From Desmodus rotundus (Eukaryota > Chordata > Mammalia > Chiroptera > Phyllostomidae), in contig NC_071397.1 in NCBI RefSeq assembly GCF_022682495.2, positions 30,271,427 to 30,335,426 of the forward strand: a stretch of 64,000 nucleotides of DNA, given 5' to 3'. Made by a program: the position numbers and the translations under genes. Position 1 is the stretch's first letter, and each line of letters opens with the position of its first letter. Below, piece after piece: positions 46,839-57,400 of this stretch. The notes under the pieces are model-generated. The model saw nothing but the letters and a program-made list of their open reading frames with translations, had not been told where the DNA came from and searched no databases.

Positions 46839-47239
46839 TAGGCTTAGTAGTCTACAATGTTTTTAGCCTACTTCAAAGACTTCCAATTCTCATTCAATTT
46901 TTTCCTAAAGACAGTGATGATGAACTTTCCCTTGCTATTTAAAAAAAATAATTAATAGAAATACAGACCTAGCTGGTCCTTGGCTCTTGAAACTGCCTGT
47001 AGGCTACAGGAATTTACTGGAAACATTTTCCCATGGACAGTGCACACATGGAAGACTAAGAAATTAACATTCTAGGAGGAAAAGCATTATCTTGAATAGT
47101 ATAGAGCTTACAGACTTATAAAGAGTAAAATCTATTCTAAAAGTTAGTATTTTTCAATTAATGTTGTAAAATGGTAGTGTGAAATAAGTTGAGAATAAGC
47201 TAAACAGTGTGTACTTAAATATATAGACTTAACTTTAAT
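46839..47239. other. Unassigned
   Basis: No recognised feature. Confidence 0.45.
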
Positions 47240-47400
47240 ACAACATTTGTGTTGTATGCCAAGCAATGTGTACACACGGTCTCATTTTATCCCTGCCAGG
47301 GTATGATGAAGCATTTACGATCATCATCATCACACAGATGAGGACGCCAGGCTTTGAGAATTGGAGTCACTTTGGTATTCTGAGGTTTTGCCTTTGTAAG
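47240..47400 (+). repeat. MIR fragment
   Basis: TGTGTACACACGGTCTCATT, TTATCCCTGCCAGGGTATGA and CACACAGATGAGGACGCCAG follow MIR. Confidence 0.6.
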
Positions 47401-47850
47401 CTCTTCCAAATCATTTGTGTAATTGGGGAGAGTGTGGGTTTGCATAGATATGATATAGTTAATGATCATTCAATAAAAATGTATTTTCAGTATAAACTGA
47501 ACATAAAAATTAATAAATAAAACTTTTTAAGAGTAGGAAACAAATATCCAGATCCCTTTGTGATAAAACAATTCTCAATCACTCATTAATTCATTATATA
47601 TTTTATTTATTTGCCAAAATCTCCTTTAAAAGAATCCTGATTTACAATGGAGGTCAAAGTTCCCCAGAGAGGAGCTCTCCAAGCTTACCAGAGTTCTGTG
47701 GTTGTTATCACCATACTTCCTCATTTGTCTGGGATCCTCCTCTCCCACTTCGGCTGATATTCTCACTAGGGAGGGAGATTCCTGAGGGTCAGGGCATCCC
47801 AGCCTTCAGGTTAATAAGGGATGTTCTGTCCCACTCCTCCTGCCTTTCTC
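47401..47850. other. Unassigned
   Basis: No repeat recognised. A second plausible minus-strand donor (ACTCTG then GTAAGCTTGG) is at about 47690. Confidence 0.4.
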
Positions 47851-48050
47851 CCTCCCTTCCTTCAGCCACCTCAACTGTCAGCAGTTCCCAGGCAGCATCC
47901 TGCAGACCACCTGCTGGCTCAGCTCTTCCCCACTCAGGGGTTCCTGCTCCATTAGGGTGTGCACAAAGAGGAGCTCTTACCTAGGAATGCTCTCCCAGTT
48001 CTGCCAACATTTAAGGTCCCATTTCTAAAGGGACATTAGAAATTTAAGAA
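47851..48050 (+). mobile_element. Probable L2 fragment, carrying exon-like splice signals on the minus strand
   Basis: ATGCTCTCCCAGTTCTGCC and ACATTTAAGGTCCCATTTC resemble diverged sense L2. On the minus strand an acceptor-like TTTCTAATGTCCCTTTAG precedes 48024, and a donor (TCCTAG then GTAAGAGC) follows 47981, bracketing 44 bases. This could be a cryptic or lineage-specific exon, or chance. Confidence 0.35.
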
Positions 48051-48830
48051 GAATTTCATTGTAATAATCACATGGCAGAATTCCAAATTCAAACAGTCCT
48101 TGTTTTTTTTTAAAATTAAAACTATTAAATTCCCCCAAACAGTAAAAATTCCACATAATTAGTATTATAACTTTTGAGTAATGAGGAATTCTTTTAGAGG
48201 AACACATTCTATAATAGAAACTGCATTTAAAAGATATTTTTTTATTTGTACATTTTACAATTTAAAATATTTGTTTCTAATTTAGGGTGAATATACATGA
48301 TTGATATTTCTATGGATATTTTAAGAAAGTTAAATGATTTTTGAATGCTCTTAAAATTTTGAAAGTAATCTGCCACTTAGTTCACTTAAAAAATACTATT
48401 AGAAAGTATTTCTTAGAAGTAGCCAAGGTTAGAGTATTTTATTAATCACTCTGTATAAATTAACATCAGTAATTGCCATAGAAGAATAGCCAGATTAGTA
48501 ACATACTTAGAACCTGAGCCCTTCTGGAATTATGTAATCAGTAAAACAGGTTACAAAGCTGCAAAGTGATAGAGAGCATTAGACATCCCATCAAGTTGAA
48601 GAAAAGACAAGAAAAACCTGTATGTGTGATGCAAACAATACCATGTCAAAAATTTAGAAATACATGTTTACCTTCCCCCTTTTTTGTATTTTATAAGTTT
48701 TCTTTAATGTGAATACTTTAATATGAATATTTAGGAAAAATGATTGACCCATTTCAGATATAAGAATTAATATCTACCATATCTCAAGAGTAATGTATAG
48801 ATAGTACCAGACATTTCTCAAGACCAGTCT
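48051..48830. other. Unassigned AT-rich stretch
   Basis: No recognised repeat or gene. Confidence 0.45.
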
Positions 48831-49005
48831 CTATCGAGATAAATCTTTGATCAGTTGCCTCTCACACGGTCTCAGCTGGGGACCTGGCCTGCAACCCAGG
48901 CATGTGCCCTGACCGGGCATTGAACTGGCAACCTTTCAGTTCACAGGCCCATGCTCAGTCCACTGAGCTACACCAGCCAGGGCTACTGTCTAGATAAATC
49001 TTTGA
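48831..49005 (-). mobile_element. Tailless Ves-type SINE with target-site duplication
   Basis: The inverted SINE head at 48851-48985 (CAGTTGCCTCTCACACGGTC, CCACTGAGCTACACCAGCCA, GGGCT) lacks the CT-rich part and the A tail. It is still flanked by AGATAAATCTTTGA at 48837-48850 and 48992-49005, extendable to about 20 bp with two mismatches. Confidence 0.88.
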
Positions 49006-49054
49006 AAAGAGAGAAGATTATATAAACTCTGAAGGCCATGGTTCTGTTTCAATC

Positions 49055-49135
49055 ACTATTTTGTTTACTGGGACATAATGTGTCTTATGCGTAGCAGGTG
49101 CTCAAAGTATATGGGCTGAATTTGTTTAAATGTTC
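49055..49135 (+). repeat. L2 3' end fragment
   Basis: ACTGGGACATAATGTGTCTT then GCAGGTGCTCAAAGTATATG resembles the L2 terminus. Confidence 0.45.
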
Positions 49136-49625
49136 GTAAGAAGACAGTCTTAAAACACACCTTACTTATAATGATCCAGCATCTTTCTTTTGAAAACTTA
49201 TGAGCTCATAGCTCTTTAAAAAAATAGGGTTTTTTTCCCCCTTTAAAAGTGCTGAAATAGACAAAAGGTAATAACTGGTCCACGGTTAGAGCCAGAGCTA
49301 TAGTATGAAGATGTGATTACCTATCCCGGAGTTGAAGGATTGGTTTTGGTGCCTCTGCCAAGGTGTAAAGACAGGTGTCACTGGGCCCTTTTGATAGGTG
49401 ACTGGAACAAGCAGGTCTCTGACTGTCACTGAGCCTATTTTCTCTGTGAATGGAAACTATGAAACCTACACCTCACAGACCTCTTATGAGAAATGACTGA
49501 GATGGGAAAGCACCATGCACGTGTGAGCTTTTTTTCCTTATTAGTACCTTCTGATTAGGAACATATTAGGGCAGACTAATCAGAACAGTGCTTCCTAAAG
49601 GAAATAAACTACTAATATCATTTGG
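49136..49625. other. Unassigned
   Basis: No recognised feature. Confidence 0.4.
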
Positions 49626-49629
49626 GCTT

Positions 49630-49760
49630 TTAAACTTGCTACATGATCTCATTTGACCTCGCTGGACGTCAATTTCCTCAACTGTAAGAAGAGGGTTAAT
49701 CAGATTCTCTTTAAAAATCCTTCCAGCTATAAAATCCTATGACTCTAATTCCTTCAATTG
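49630..49760 (-). repeat. MIR fragment, antisense
   Basis: ACCTCGCTGGACGTCAATTT, CCTCAACTGTAAGAAGAGGG and TCCTTCCAGCTATAAAATCC read as inverted MIR. Confidence 0.6.
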
Positions 49761-51540
49761 CTTGAATTTATGAGGTAGGAGGTGGGAGCTGGAGTGGGAG
49801 ATGGTTGGAAGAATTTTTAAAAAATTAATCATACACAAATCATGGATGCAGTCATCCCTCACTAGAGGGATCCCCCACATTTTTTCTTAACACAAAGAAG
49901 CACCAATTATCCTGCTTTATTCGCCATAACTTCCCACACCCACACACTTTTTTTTTTTTTTTAAATCAGGACCATAAGATAGTTTGGTAGACATTTATGG
50001 ACATAGTAGTTAGTTGCTGACTTACGAAACTTTCAATGGAACTTATCTCCAATACCATCTGACATGGAAATTGGGTTTTAAGTAGCAAAAGAGGCTCATA
50101 TACCTTATACTTATGGCAAGGAGGGACATAGCACACAGAAAACAGGGACAAAAAATTCTTATTTAGAGTTGAACCTTGAAATCAGGCTCTAAGACCTCTA
50201 CATCATTCCATACAGAGAAAGGGCAACTGAACTTGAAACAGCCCACTGCCTCTCAAAACCAAACACTTTTCGCAGAGTTTTACAAGTTAATGATTGACCT
50301 ACACTGTTTTGGGAAATCAGCAGCTTAGTTGCTTATGTGATGATATTTCCAGATTTTCAACAAAATAAGTGTAAACTCACAAGACAAAAGCCATACTTCA
50401 AATAATAGTTATTAAAAAAAACTCACATTATGATTTCATCCTATTATATTCACCTAATTAATAGGTACTCAACAGCAGGTTTGTACTAAATTTGAACCAC
50501 TAGGGATAACTGGTGATGGAAACACATGTGACTGGCCCTAATTTCGTTTGTAGGTTTAAGCATTAGAATGGAGGTAAAAACGCTTAGGTCAACCAAACAG
50601 GGCAGCCACAGAAGCAACAGTGACAAACCACCCACTACTCTTTTGCTACTCTTTCCTCTAGGGAAGAAAGACAGTCTGAACAGCATGGGATGATTTCCAA
50701 TAGCTTCTAAAGATCCAGGTTCTATTTCTGCCTAAGAAACCTCAGTGTGGTGGTAATCTAGGATGTACAAATGGGGAACATCTGGTTAACAGTGCAGGAA
50801 ACTAAAAATGTCTGTGATTATAGGAAAGGCTGGACAAGTGGAGAAAAAAATGGATAAATGAAAAAAGAACCAATGAGAAAGAAAGAACCTCCCTTTCCCC
50901 CTTGCTATTCCCTAAGGGTAATTTATTAGTGATTCTTGAAATGGTAGAACAGTATGCTATCACCACAGAATGATCAAGAAAAAAATCTTCAGTTTACTCT
51001 TTGTTTTACTGATGGGGATCTAGTCAACCTGTTATTAATACTAGGCCCCTCTACCTGGAAAATGAATAACAATTTAAAAATAAATTAATTTCTTCAAATT
51101 GATATTTTGTCATTTAGATTAGCTCAACATTTGTTACTTAAACCAAGTATTTTCATGAATGCTACTGAATAATGTACCTTTCTACAGAGTTAGAGAGTGG
51201 ATAAAGAGAGAGATTTCAGGGGACCCTAAAATGAATTACCAGAAAGTTTAAGTGTAAAATTGACATTATTTTGGATGTTCCAGAAGCATCATGATTTAAA
51301 TGATTCTGTCCCAATAAAATCATAAATCAGTAGAAAATACTCTCAGACCAGTGATCTCATCAAGAAAAGTCACTAAACATGATTTAAGTAGCATCCAAAA
51401 AATCTTAAATTCCCTAAAACATTAACATTAGTTTTATATTCTGTGGAATGAAAGTGCTACACTTTTATTTTACCTAAACTATCTATTAGGAAAAGAGAAT
51501 TTATATAGAAGAAGAGTACTTTAAACCCATCTTAAAAAAT
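49761..51540. other. Unassigned non-coding stretch
   Basis: 1.8 kb without an assigned gene or repeat. CAGTCATCCCTCACTAG at 49851-49867 resembles a Tigger-type terminus but has no partner that I can find. A T run lies at 49948-49962. Confidence 0.45.
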
Positions 51541-51542
51541 AA

Positions 51543-52330
51543 TTGATGACCTCACACCTGTCAGAATGGCTATCATCAATAAATCAACAAACAAGTGTGG
51601 GAAACAATGTGGAGAAAAGGCGACCCATGTGCACTGTTGGTGGGAATGCAGACTGGTGCAGCCACTGTGGAAAAGCAGTATGGAGTTGCTTCAAAAACTT
51701 AAAAATGGATCTGCCTTATGACCCAGAGATTCTACTTCTGGGACTGTAGCTGAAGAAAGCTGAAACACTAATTTGAAAAAATACATGCACCCCTATGTTC
51801 ACTTTGGAGTTATTTACAATTGCCAAGATTTGCAGCCCAAGTGCCCATCGGTAGATGAGTAGACAAAAAAAGCTGTGGTGCATTTACACAGTGGAATACT
51901 ACTACACAGCCATAAAAAAAGAAGGAAATTTACCTTTGTAACAGCATGGATGGACCTGGAGAGTATAATCCCAAGTGAAATAAGCCAGCTAAACACAAGT
52001 GCTATATGATTTCACTTACATGCAGACTCTAATGAACAAAGAAACAAAATAGATACAGAGAACAGACTGACAGCTGTCACAGGGAGGTGGCTTGGGGGAC
52101 TGGGTGAAAAAAGTGAAGGGATTAAACAAAGAAAAAAGACCTCACAGACACAGACAACAGTATGGTGATTAGCAGAGGGAAAGGGGGCACAAATGGTGAT
52201 GGAAGGAGACTTGACTTAGGGTGGTGAACACACACTATAATATACAGATGATGTGTTATGGAACTGTGCACCTAACACCTATATAATTTTATCAACCAAT
52301 GTTCAATAAAAATTTTAAAAAATTGATGAA
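51543..52330 (+). mobile_element. L1 ORF2 C-terminus and 3' UTR, sense
   Basis: A 5'-truncated L1 with ACTGTTGGTGGGAATGCAGA, CTGGTGCAGCCACTGTGGAA, CCCCTATGTTCACTTTGGAG, GTGGAATACTACTACACAGC, ATGGATGGACCTGGAGAGTA, then 3' UTR with GAACTGTGCACCTAACACCT and an A-rich end. Stops and frameshifts disrupt ORF2. Confidence 0.88.
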
Positions 52331-53500
52331 ACTATCCCAATTTAGTGAAAACACTAATTAAAAATAAAAAAATAAAAAACCCCAAACATCGGCTGGCATT
52401 CCAGAGTCTGACTGTCTAACTTTTCTTCTTACTTTTTCTTTCTTTCTAAAGCCCTTCTTAAAATTGCCTGTGGTACTTTTTAATGTACTCAGAAGTCCTA
52501 GGACCGTGGAAGTTTTTTAACTAGTAAAATAAACACAGGCATCGAGTACCTGCAGTTCTGCTAACAGTATTGTTTGTATTCTGAACCCCATCCACACAGG
52601 CTACAGAGAAAAATATCCAGTATAAACAAATATTACTTAGATACCAGTGGCATCTTAAAGCAGCACACCCAAGTCTCAAAATGCAAAAGGGAGAAATTTT
52701 CCACTCCCACAGCGCATAACTCCCTGGTGAACCTCATGTCAGGAAAAGAGAGTGAAGTTGTCTCTGTTACTGCGAAGTTGGGGAGGAGTTCTGGTTGTGA
52801 AGGAAATCAGTAATTCTTTTTTTTCATGTTTTTATCATCTTTTTTCCCCTCACTAAATCTCTTCTTTTTCATGGTGTCTCTCTCCTTTCTCCACACTTCC
52901 TCCTTTTAGCTGTTCTTTCTCATCTTCTTCCTCATTCCAACAGAGATGATAGCTTTGTCCTTTAATCTTGTTGCTTAACATCAGCCTCTAAACTTCATGC
53001 AACACTCAAACATAAACACCACTGAATAATATTTTCAAAGTAATACACAAACTAGGGCAAGAGGGAAGGATGAAGTGGGCTGAGGTTAAAACTGAGAAAA
53101 AACATTCTCTACTGGTATTTGCAATCCAAGCTTCCAGCAGAGAGAGAGAAGCTAAACCCTTTAGGGGGAAAGAAGCTTGAATCCTGAGAAATGTTAGGAA
53201 GTAAGGCGTTCGTGCAGCCCTGTGAGAATCAGAAAGAACGGTGTGGCCTACCTCACCAGGCTGCCCAGGCACTGAAATCTAAGGCAATGATCCTTAGGCC
53301 TTTGCCTCTATGGCCCAAGGCTTAAAAAACTGAAGAAAGAAGACATGTTGCTCTTGAAGACTGGGCCCAGCAGAGTTTCTGATCCTTCCCACATAGGCCC
53401 ATTTTCCCAAGTCTCTTGAATATCTTTCCGTTGACCCTTAGCAGTACTGTGTTATCCACTCTGCCTGCACGTTTCACTCGGCCCCGACTTCAGGCCCTAC
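52331..53500. other. Unassigned non-coding stretch
   Basis: No repeat placed. A pyrimidine-rich tract spans 52815-52935. The frames at 52574-52813 and 53006-53272 (minus) have no domain. Confidence 0.45.
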
Positions 53501-53660
53501 CCTAAAGTAAAACTCCATGCCTTAGTTTCCACAATTGCAAAATGATAATAACTATAACTATGTAATTACAACTATAGAGCTAAATAAATTAATACTTGTA
53601 AAGTGTTTGGAACAGTGTTTGGTACATGAAAGTATAAGAATTACTTAAATAAAATGAAAA
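53501..53660 (-). repeat. MIR fragment, antisense
   Basis: CCTTAGTTTCCACAATTGCA, AAATGATAATAACTATAACT and GTAAAGTGTTTGGAACAGTG read as inverted MIR. Confidence 0.7.
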
Positions 53661-55820
53661 TAAATTAATATATCCAGATTTAAATAACAGAAAGCAATTT
53701 ATGATGGCAAACATATTTCAAACAGAAAAAAAGAGCAAATATGCTAATTTTATGAACCTGTGTCATCAGTCCAGTCAAATTACCAAGAGAGATTACCCGA
53801 GGAACCAGTCTTTAGCTGAACGTTCTTTATTTAACCAACTCTAACCTGGTTCTGAGATACGTAATTGTCGAGGAAGAAATAAATCTGTCTGCTGCAGCCA
53901 CAGTTTACAAAGTGGAAGTCTGAGAGCTCACCCTTAGTCTGGGGTATCCTGTATCTGACTATTCAGCATTGGAGTCATTTGCACTACTTACGTATTATTT
54001 GACGCTTCACCATATAATATAAAAAAGGATAGAGTTTGAAGTTAGATGTTTGGAGGAAGGGAAAAGGACTCATTTTCCTTTGGAGGCGGGGCCACAATGG
54101 CATGAAAAAGACAGCTGTAATTTGTAAAACTGTGACCAGAAAAAGGCAGAAGAAAAGACAGGGCGATATGGACGAAGAGATGATGATGAGAAAGTCGGTG
54201 TCATGAAATGAGACTGTTAAGCTTGTCATGTGTGAATAAAAGAACAATGAAGTGACATCAAAACTTACAGACGGGGACCAAGATGCTCTATCTCAAATAT
54301 AGAGCTACATATTGAAAAGTGAAAAATTACTGCATGAAAATAACAATTCTATTTTAAACTTTATCTTCCCTATTTAAAAATTTCCCTTAAGACAAAAATA
54401 TTTTAAAAAATGTCTGTAGTCTCAAAGATAAATTACCCAAAATTAGTAATTGTAAGTTTTTAATATTGTATCAACATTCAGCAAAAAGTGTAGCTACTTT
54501 TCCATGATCATTAGAAATACTAATTTTGAAATCTGTAAGACCGCTAAGCATATTAAAAATTATTTCCATAGACTGATTTTATAAATTTAATACTCAGAAA
54601 TTTTTTAACATTTCAGCAAATGTTCCCTAGATGATAGTAATAAAACGTTAAACTATGAAGAATAAATATATTTGACTTTTTAAAAACAAATACATCATTT
54701 ATAATAAAACTCCACTCAGCAATTCAAAGAATGTAATTAGTTTGCTATGAAAATAGATCCTTTGAATCTTTGTTTAATAAAAAGTAATAGCACTGATAGT
54801 TTTAATCTATACAAAAAGAACTGAAAGAATTATAAAAGTTTATGTTAAAAATATGTAGTATCAAAGTGTTAAGCTTCTTTAAATTTCAGCATTACACCTG
54901 GAAAAGTTCTGACTGCTTCCAGAAGAAAAGTACACTTTAACTAAGCAAAAAATTTCCATTGCTCTTATATTAAGAAGCCACACCCCATACAACTAATGAC
55001 AGGAAAACATTTCAATTCAAACCTCTAGCACTATCCAGCCTGAAGCAAATTTTTTTTAAAAAGACAGAAAAATAAAGCACAACTCACATTTTCAGAGAAG
55101 AAAGGAAACGCTGGCTAAAAAGTAGCAATTATGCTGAAGAGTTTATATGCTAGGCACGACTGAACGTAGAAACACCGGAGCAGTCAACCATAGCGTTAGC
55201 ACTTTGAGTATGATTAACAGAATGAACTTGCAAAGGTCAATTAAATGTCAACACACTTTAAAGACATATTCTTCTTAAGAATGGTCAATGTATGATAGCA
55301 CATAATAACTTCGGGGTACCCACTTTAATTCAGGAGTAATATGCATGTGATATATGTACACATGACATGTCACCAGTCAGATTACTATAGAAAGTCCTCT
55401 TAATCTACCCTAGAGTTGTGACCATTTAAATGTTTTCCAAGTTATAAAATAATTATAAAGAAAATATAATTATTTATTATATAGCAATATCCAATGAAGT
55501 TGAAATGCAAACTACATTGTAAATGCTAAGACTAAGGTTTATCCAAGTAGATGACCTTATTTATTCTATCATAAATAGTCATTTATAGACAACCCTTTAT
55601 TGTCCCTAATACATCATCCAACTACTTAATATATCCCCCACTAACCTTCCTTGAATGATTGTGCTTAAAAAGATTACCAGAAAAGGTACATGGCATTGAA
55701 AACTTGACAAGTTTAACATCAGCAATCTGTGGGATAGACCAAGTCTTGAAAGCATGGAGTGCCCATTCCTGGCAGTTTTCATCCAAGAACGCAGTAAAAG
55801 CCTTAATCTCACCCCACATA
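53661..55820. other. Unassigned AT-rich stretch
   Basis: 2.1 kb without an assigned repeat. 55622-55831 is open on the minus strand (69 codons) and ends at a plausible donor (AAG then GTTAGTGG, exon base about 55648). The predicted peptide matches no family that I know. Confidence 0.4.
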
Positions 55821-55824
55821 AGGA

Positions 55825-55965
55825 AGGCCAAGTTGCCCTAGCACCTCAGAATGAGAAGGGACCATCAACATCACCTGGCCCACACCTCTCCACATTCACA
55901 GCTAGAGAAATGCAGAACTAAGGTAGAGCAACCTGGCTTAGCTCCCACAGCTACCTAGCAGATGT
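55825..55965 (+). repeat. MIR/MIR3-like fragment
   Basis: AATGAGAAGGGACCATCAAC, ATTCACAGCTAGAGAAATGC and CTCCCACAGCTACCTAGCAG resemble the MIR3 type; diverged. Confidence 0.45.
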
Positions 55966-56049
55966 CAACTCTTTAAAACTTAATTAGCTTCGTGCTTTTT
56001 TCTCTATATCAAATCTATCATATACTTTCCCTTCGTTAGGACTTTAAGA

Positions 56050-56355
56050 CCAGATTATAAGTGACAAAATAGCTGTGGCCACCACTGGAATTCAGAGGAA
56101 GATTAGAACTTTTAAGGTGTAAATGACCTAGGAAGGCTCCGAGGAGGAGATAGAAATTGAAGAGTAGGTCGAATCTGGGCGGTTTGAGAGGAGGCGTCAT
56201 GAATGAGGGAAGCACTATGGGCGAAAGCACTGTAGTGAGTGAGCTGGCCGTGTTCCATGGACTGTGGAGAGGAACCTGTCAGAGGACGTACGGGCCTGGT
56301 TTCAGGATCACTGTATAAGCCAGGCGGAGGAGGTTCATTAATTGAGGGACAAACA
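56050..56355 (-). mobile_element. L2 LINE fragment, antisense
   Basis: ATGACCTAGGAAGGCTCCGA, AATGAGGGAAGCACTATGGG, CGAAAGCACTGTAGTGAGTG and AGCTGGCCGTGTTCCATGGA read as inverted L2. Confidence 0.6.
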
Positions 56356-57165
56356 GAAACTAAAAATTTTTTTATTTTGGAAAACTAATGTGCAGATAGC
56401 AAAGACTAGCACAGCAATCAGTTTGCAAGACAGAATGGAGGTGGGAAAAGAGAAACATTTGTGGTGCCTCACAGGGGTCTAGTAATGTTAATCATATTTT
56501 ACAGGGTTAGTATAAGGAAAATGTGAGCTGATGTGAGGAAAGGTATTTTGAAAAGTATAAGAGCTCTAGAAAGTAAAAGCATTTTTAAAAGTCAGGGACA
56601 AGGGTCTCTTTGATCTTGTCCCCATATCTTGATGGCATGTACTTCTCTGAAAAGGCAAATCTGGAGTTGAATTCTGAATGTATTCCTAAGGGGTTGGGCA
56701 TAGAAATCTCCTCCTTTGAATAATTCTAAAACTTAAGATTCCCAAGAGAAAGCTTCCATCCCAAGCCCCAGCAAGGCTGAAGATTACTGATACTAAAACA
56801 CAAAACCAGGATTAACAATTTGAGGCTGACCACATAGTCAGTATCTCTCAGAGTGAGTCAAAAAAGTATATAAAGTGCTGAACAAGGTGGTAGAAAAGGG
56901 AGGAGGGGAGAGGAGACAGCAGCTGAGCCCGGGCGACACAGGAGGAAGCCCAGGTTATTAACTGGCACTGCAGTCTGCATTCTTCTCCTGTCCCTTTCCC
57001 TCTGCTCAACAGTTACTATTTAGTGGTGTGACCTTCCCTTATGTCCAGAGCTACTTATCTCCTCCTGTGCTGTCTTCCTTTCTTGTCCCTCTTCTACAGC
57101 GACTCTCCAGGGCTAAAACAGAAAAATTTAAAAGTTACTATAATAAATTAAAAGCCACATATATG
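56356..57165. other. Unassigned
   Basis: No recognised repeat or gene. 56880-56950 is purine-rich. Confidence 0.4.
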
Positions 57166-57169
57166 GAGT

Positions 57170-57400
57170 ATATACTGAGTGACAGTTACTATCTGTCACT
57201 AATTTATATCTTACATAACTTATAACCTTACATAATTACCAAAACAACTCCTATGAGGCAGGTACTGTTATCCTCATTTTTCAAGGAAGGTTGAAAGCTT
57301 AGAGGGTCAGGATGCAGCTCAAGGTCACCTAGGTAGTAAATGGCAAAGCTAGGATTTAAATCACGTGTGGTCGACCCCTCAGTCTATGCTTTGAATCTCT
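57170..57400 (+). repeat. MIR SINE
   Basis: ACTCCTATGAGGCAGGTACT, GTTATCCTCATTTTTCAAGG, CAGCTCAAGGTCACCTAGGT and AGTAAATGGCAAAGCTAGGA follow MIR closely. Confidence 0.85.

Noticed and set aside
49851..49880. Tigger-like terminus CAGTCATCCCTCACTAG
   Set aside because: No matching inverted end or TA duplication was found nearby.
51543..51749. Frame with a Trp/Cys-rich peptide
   Set aside because: Fragment of the L1 ORF2 C-terminus, truncated and frameshifted.
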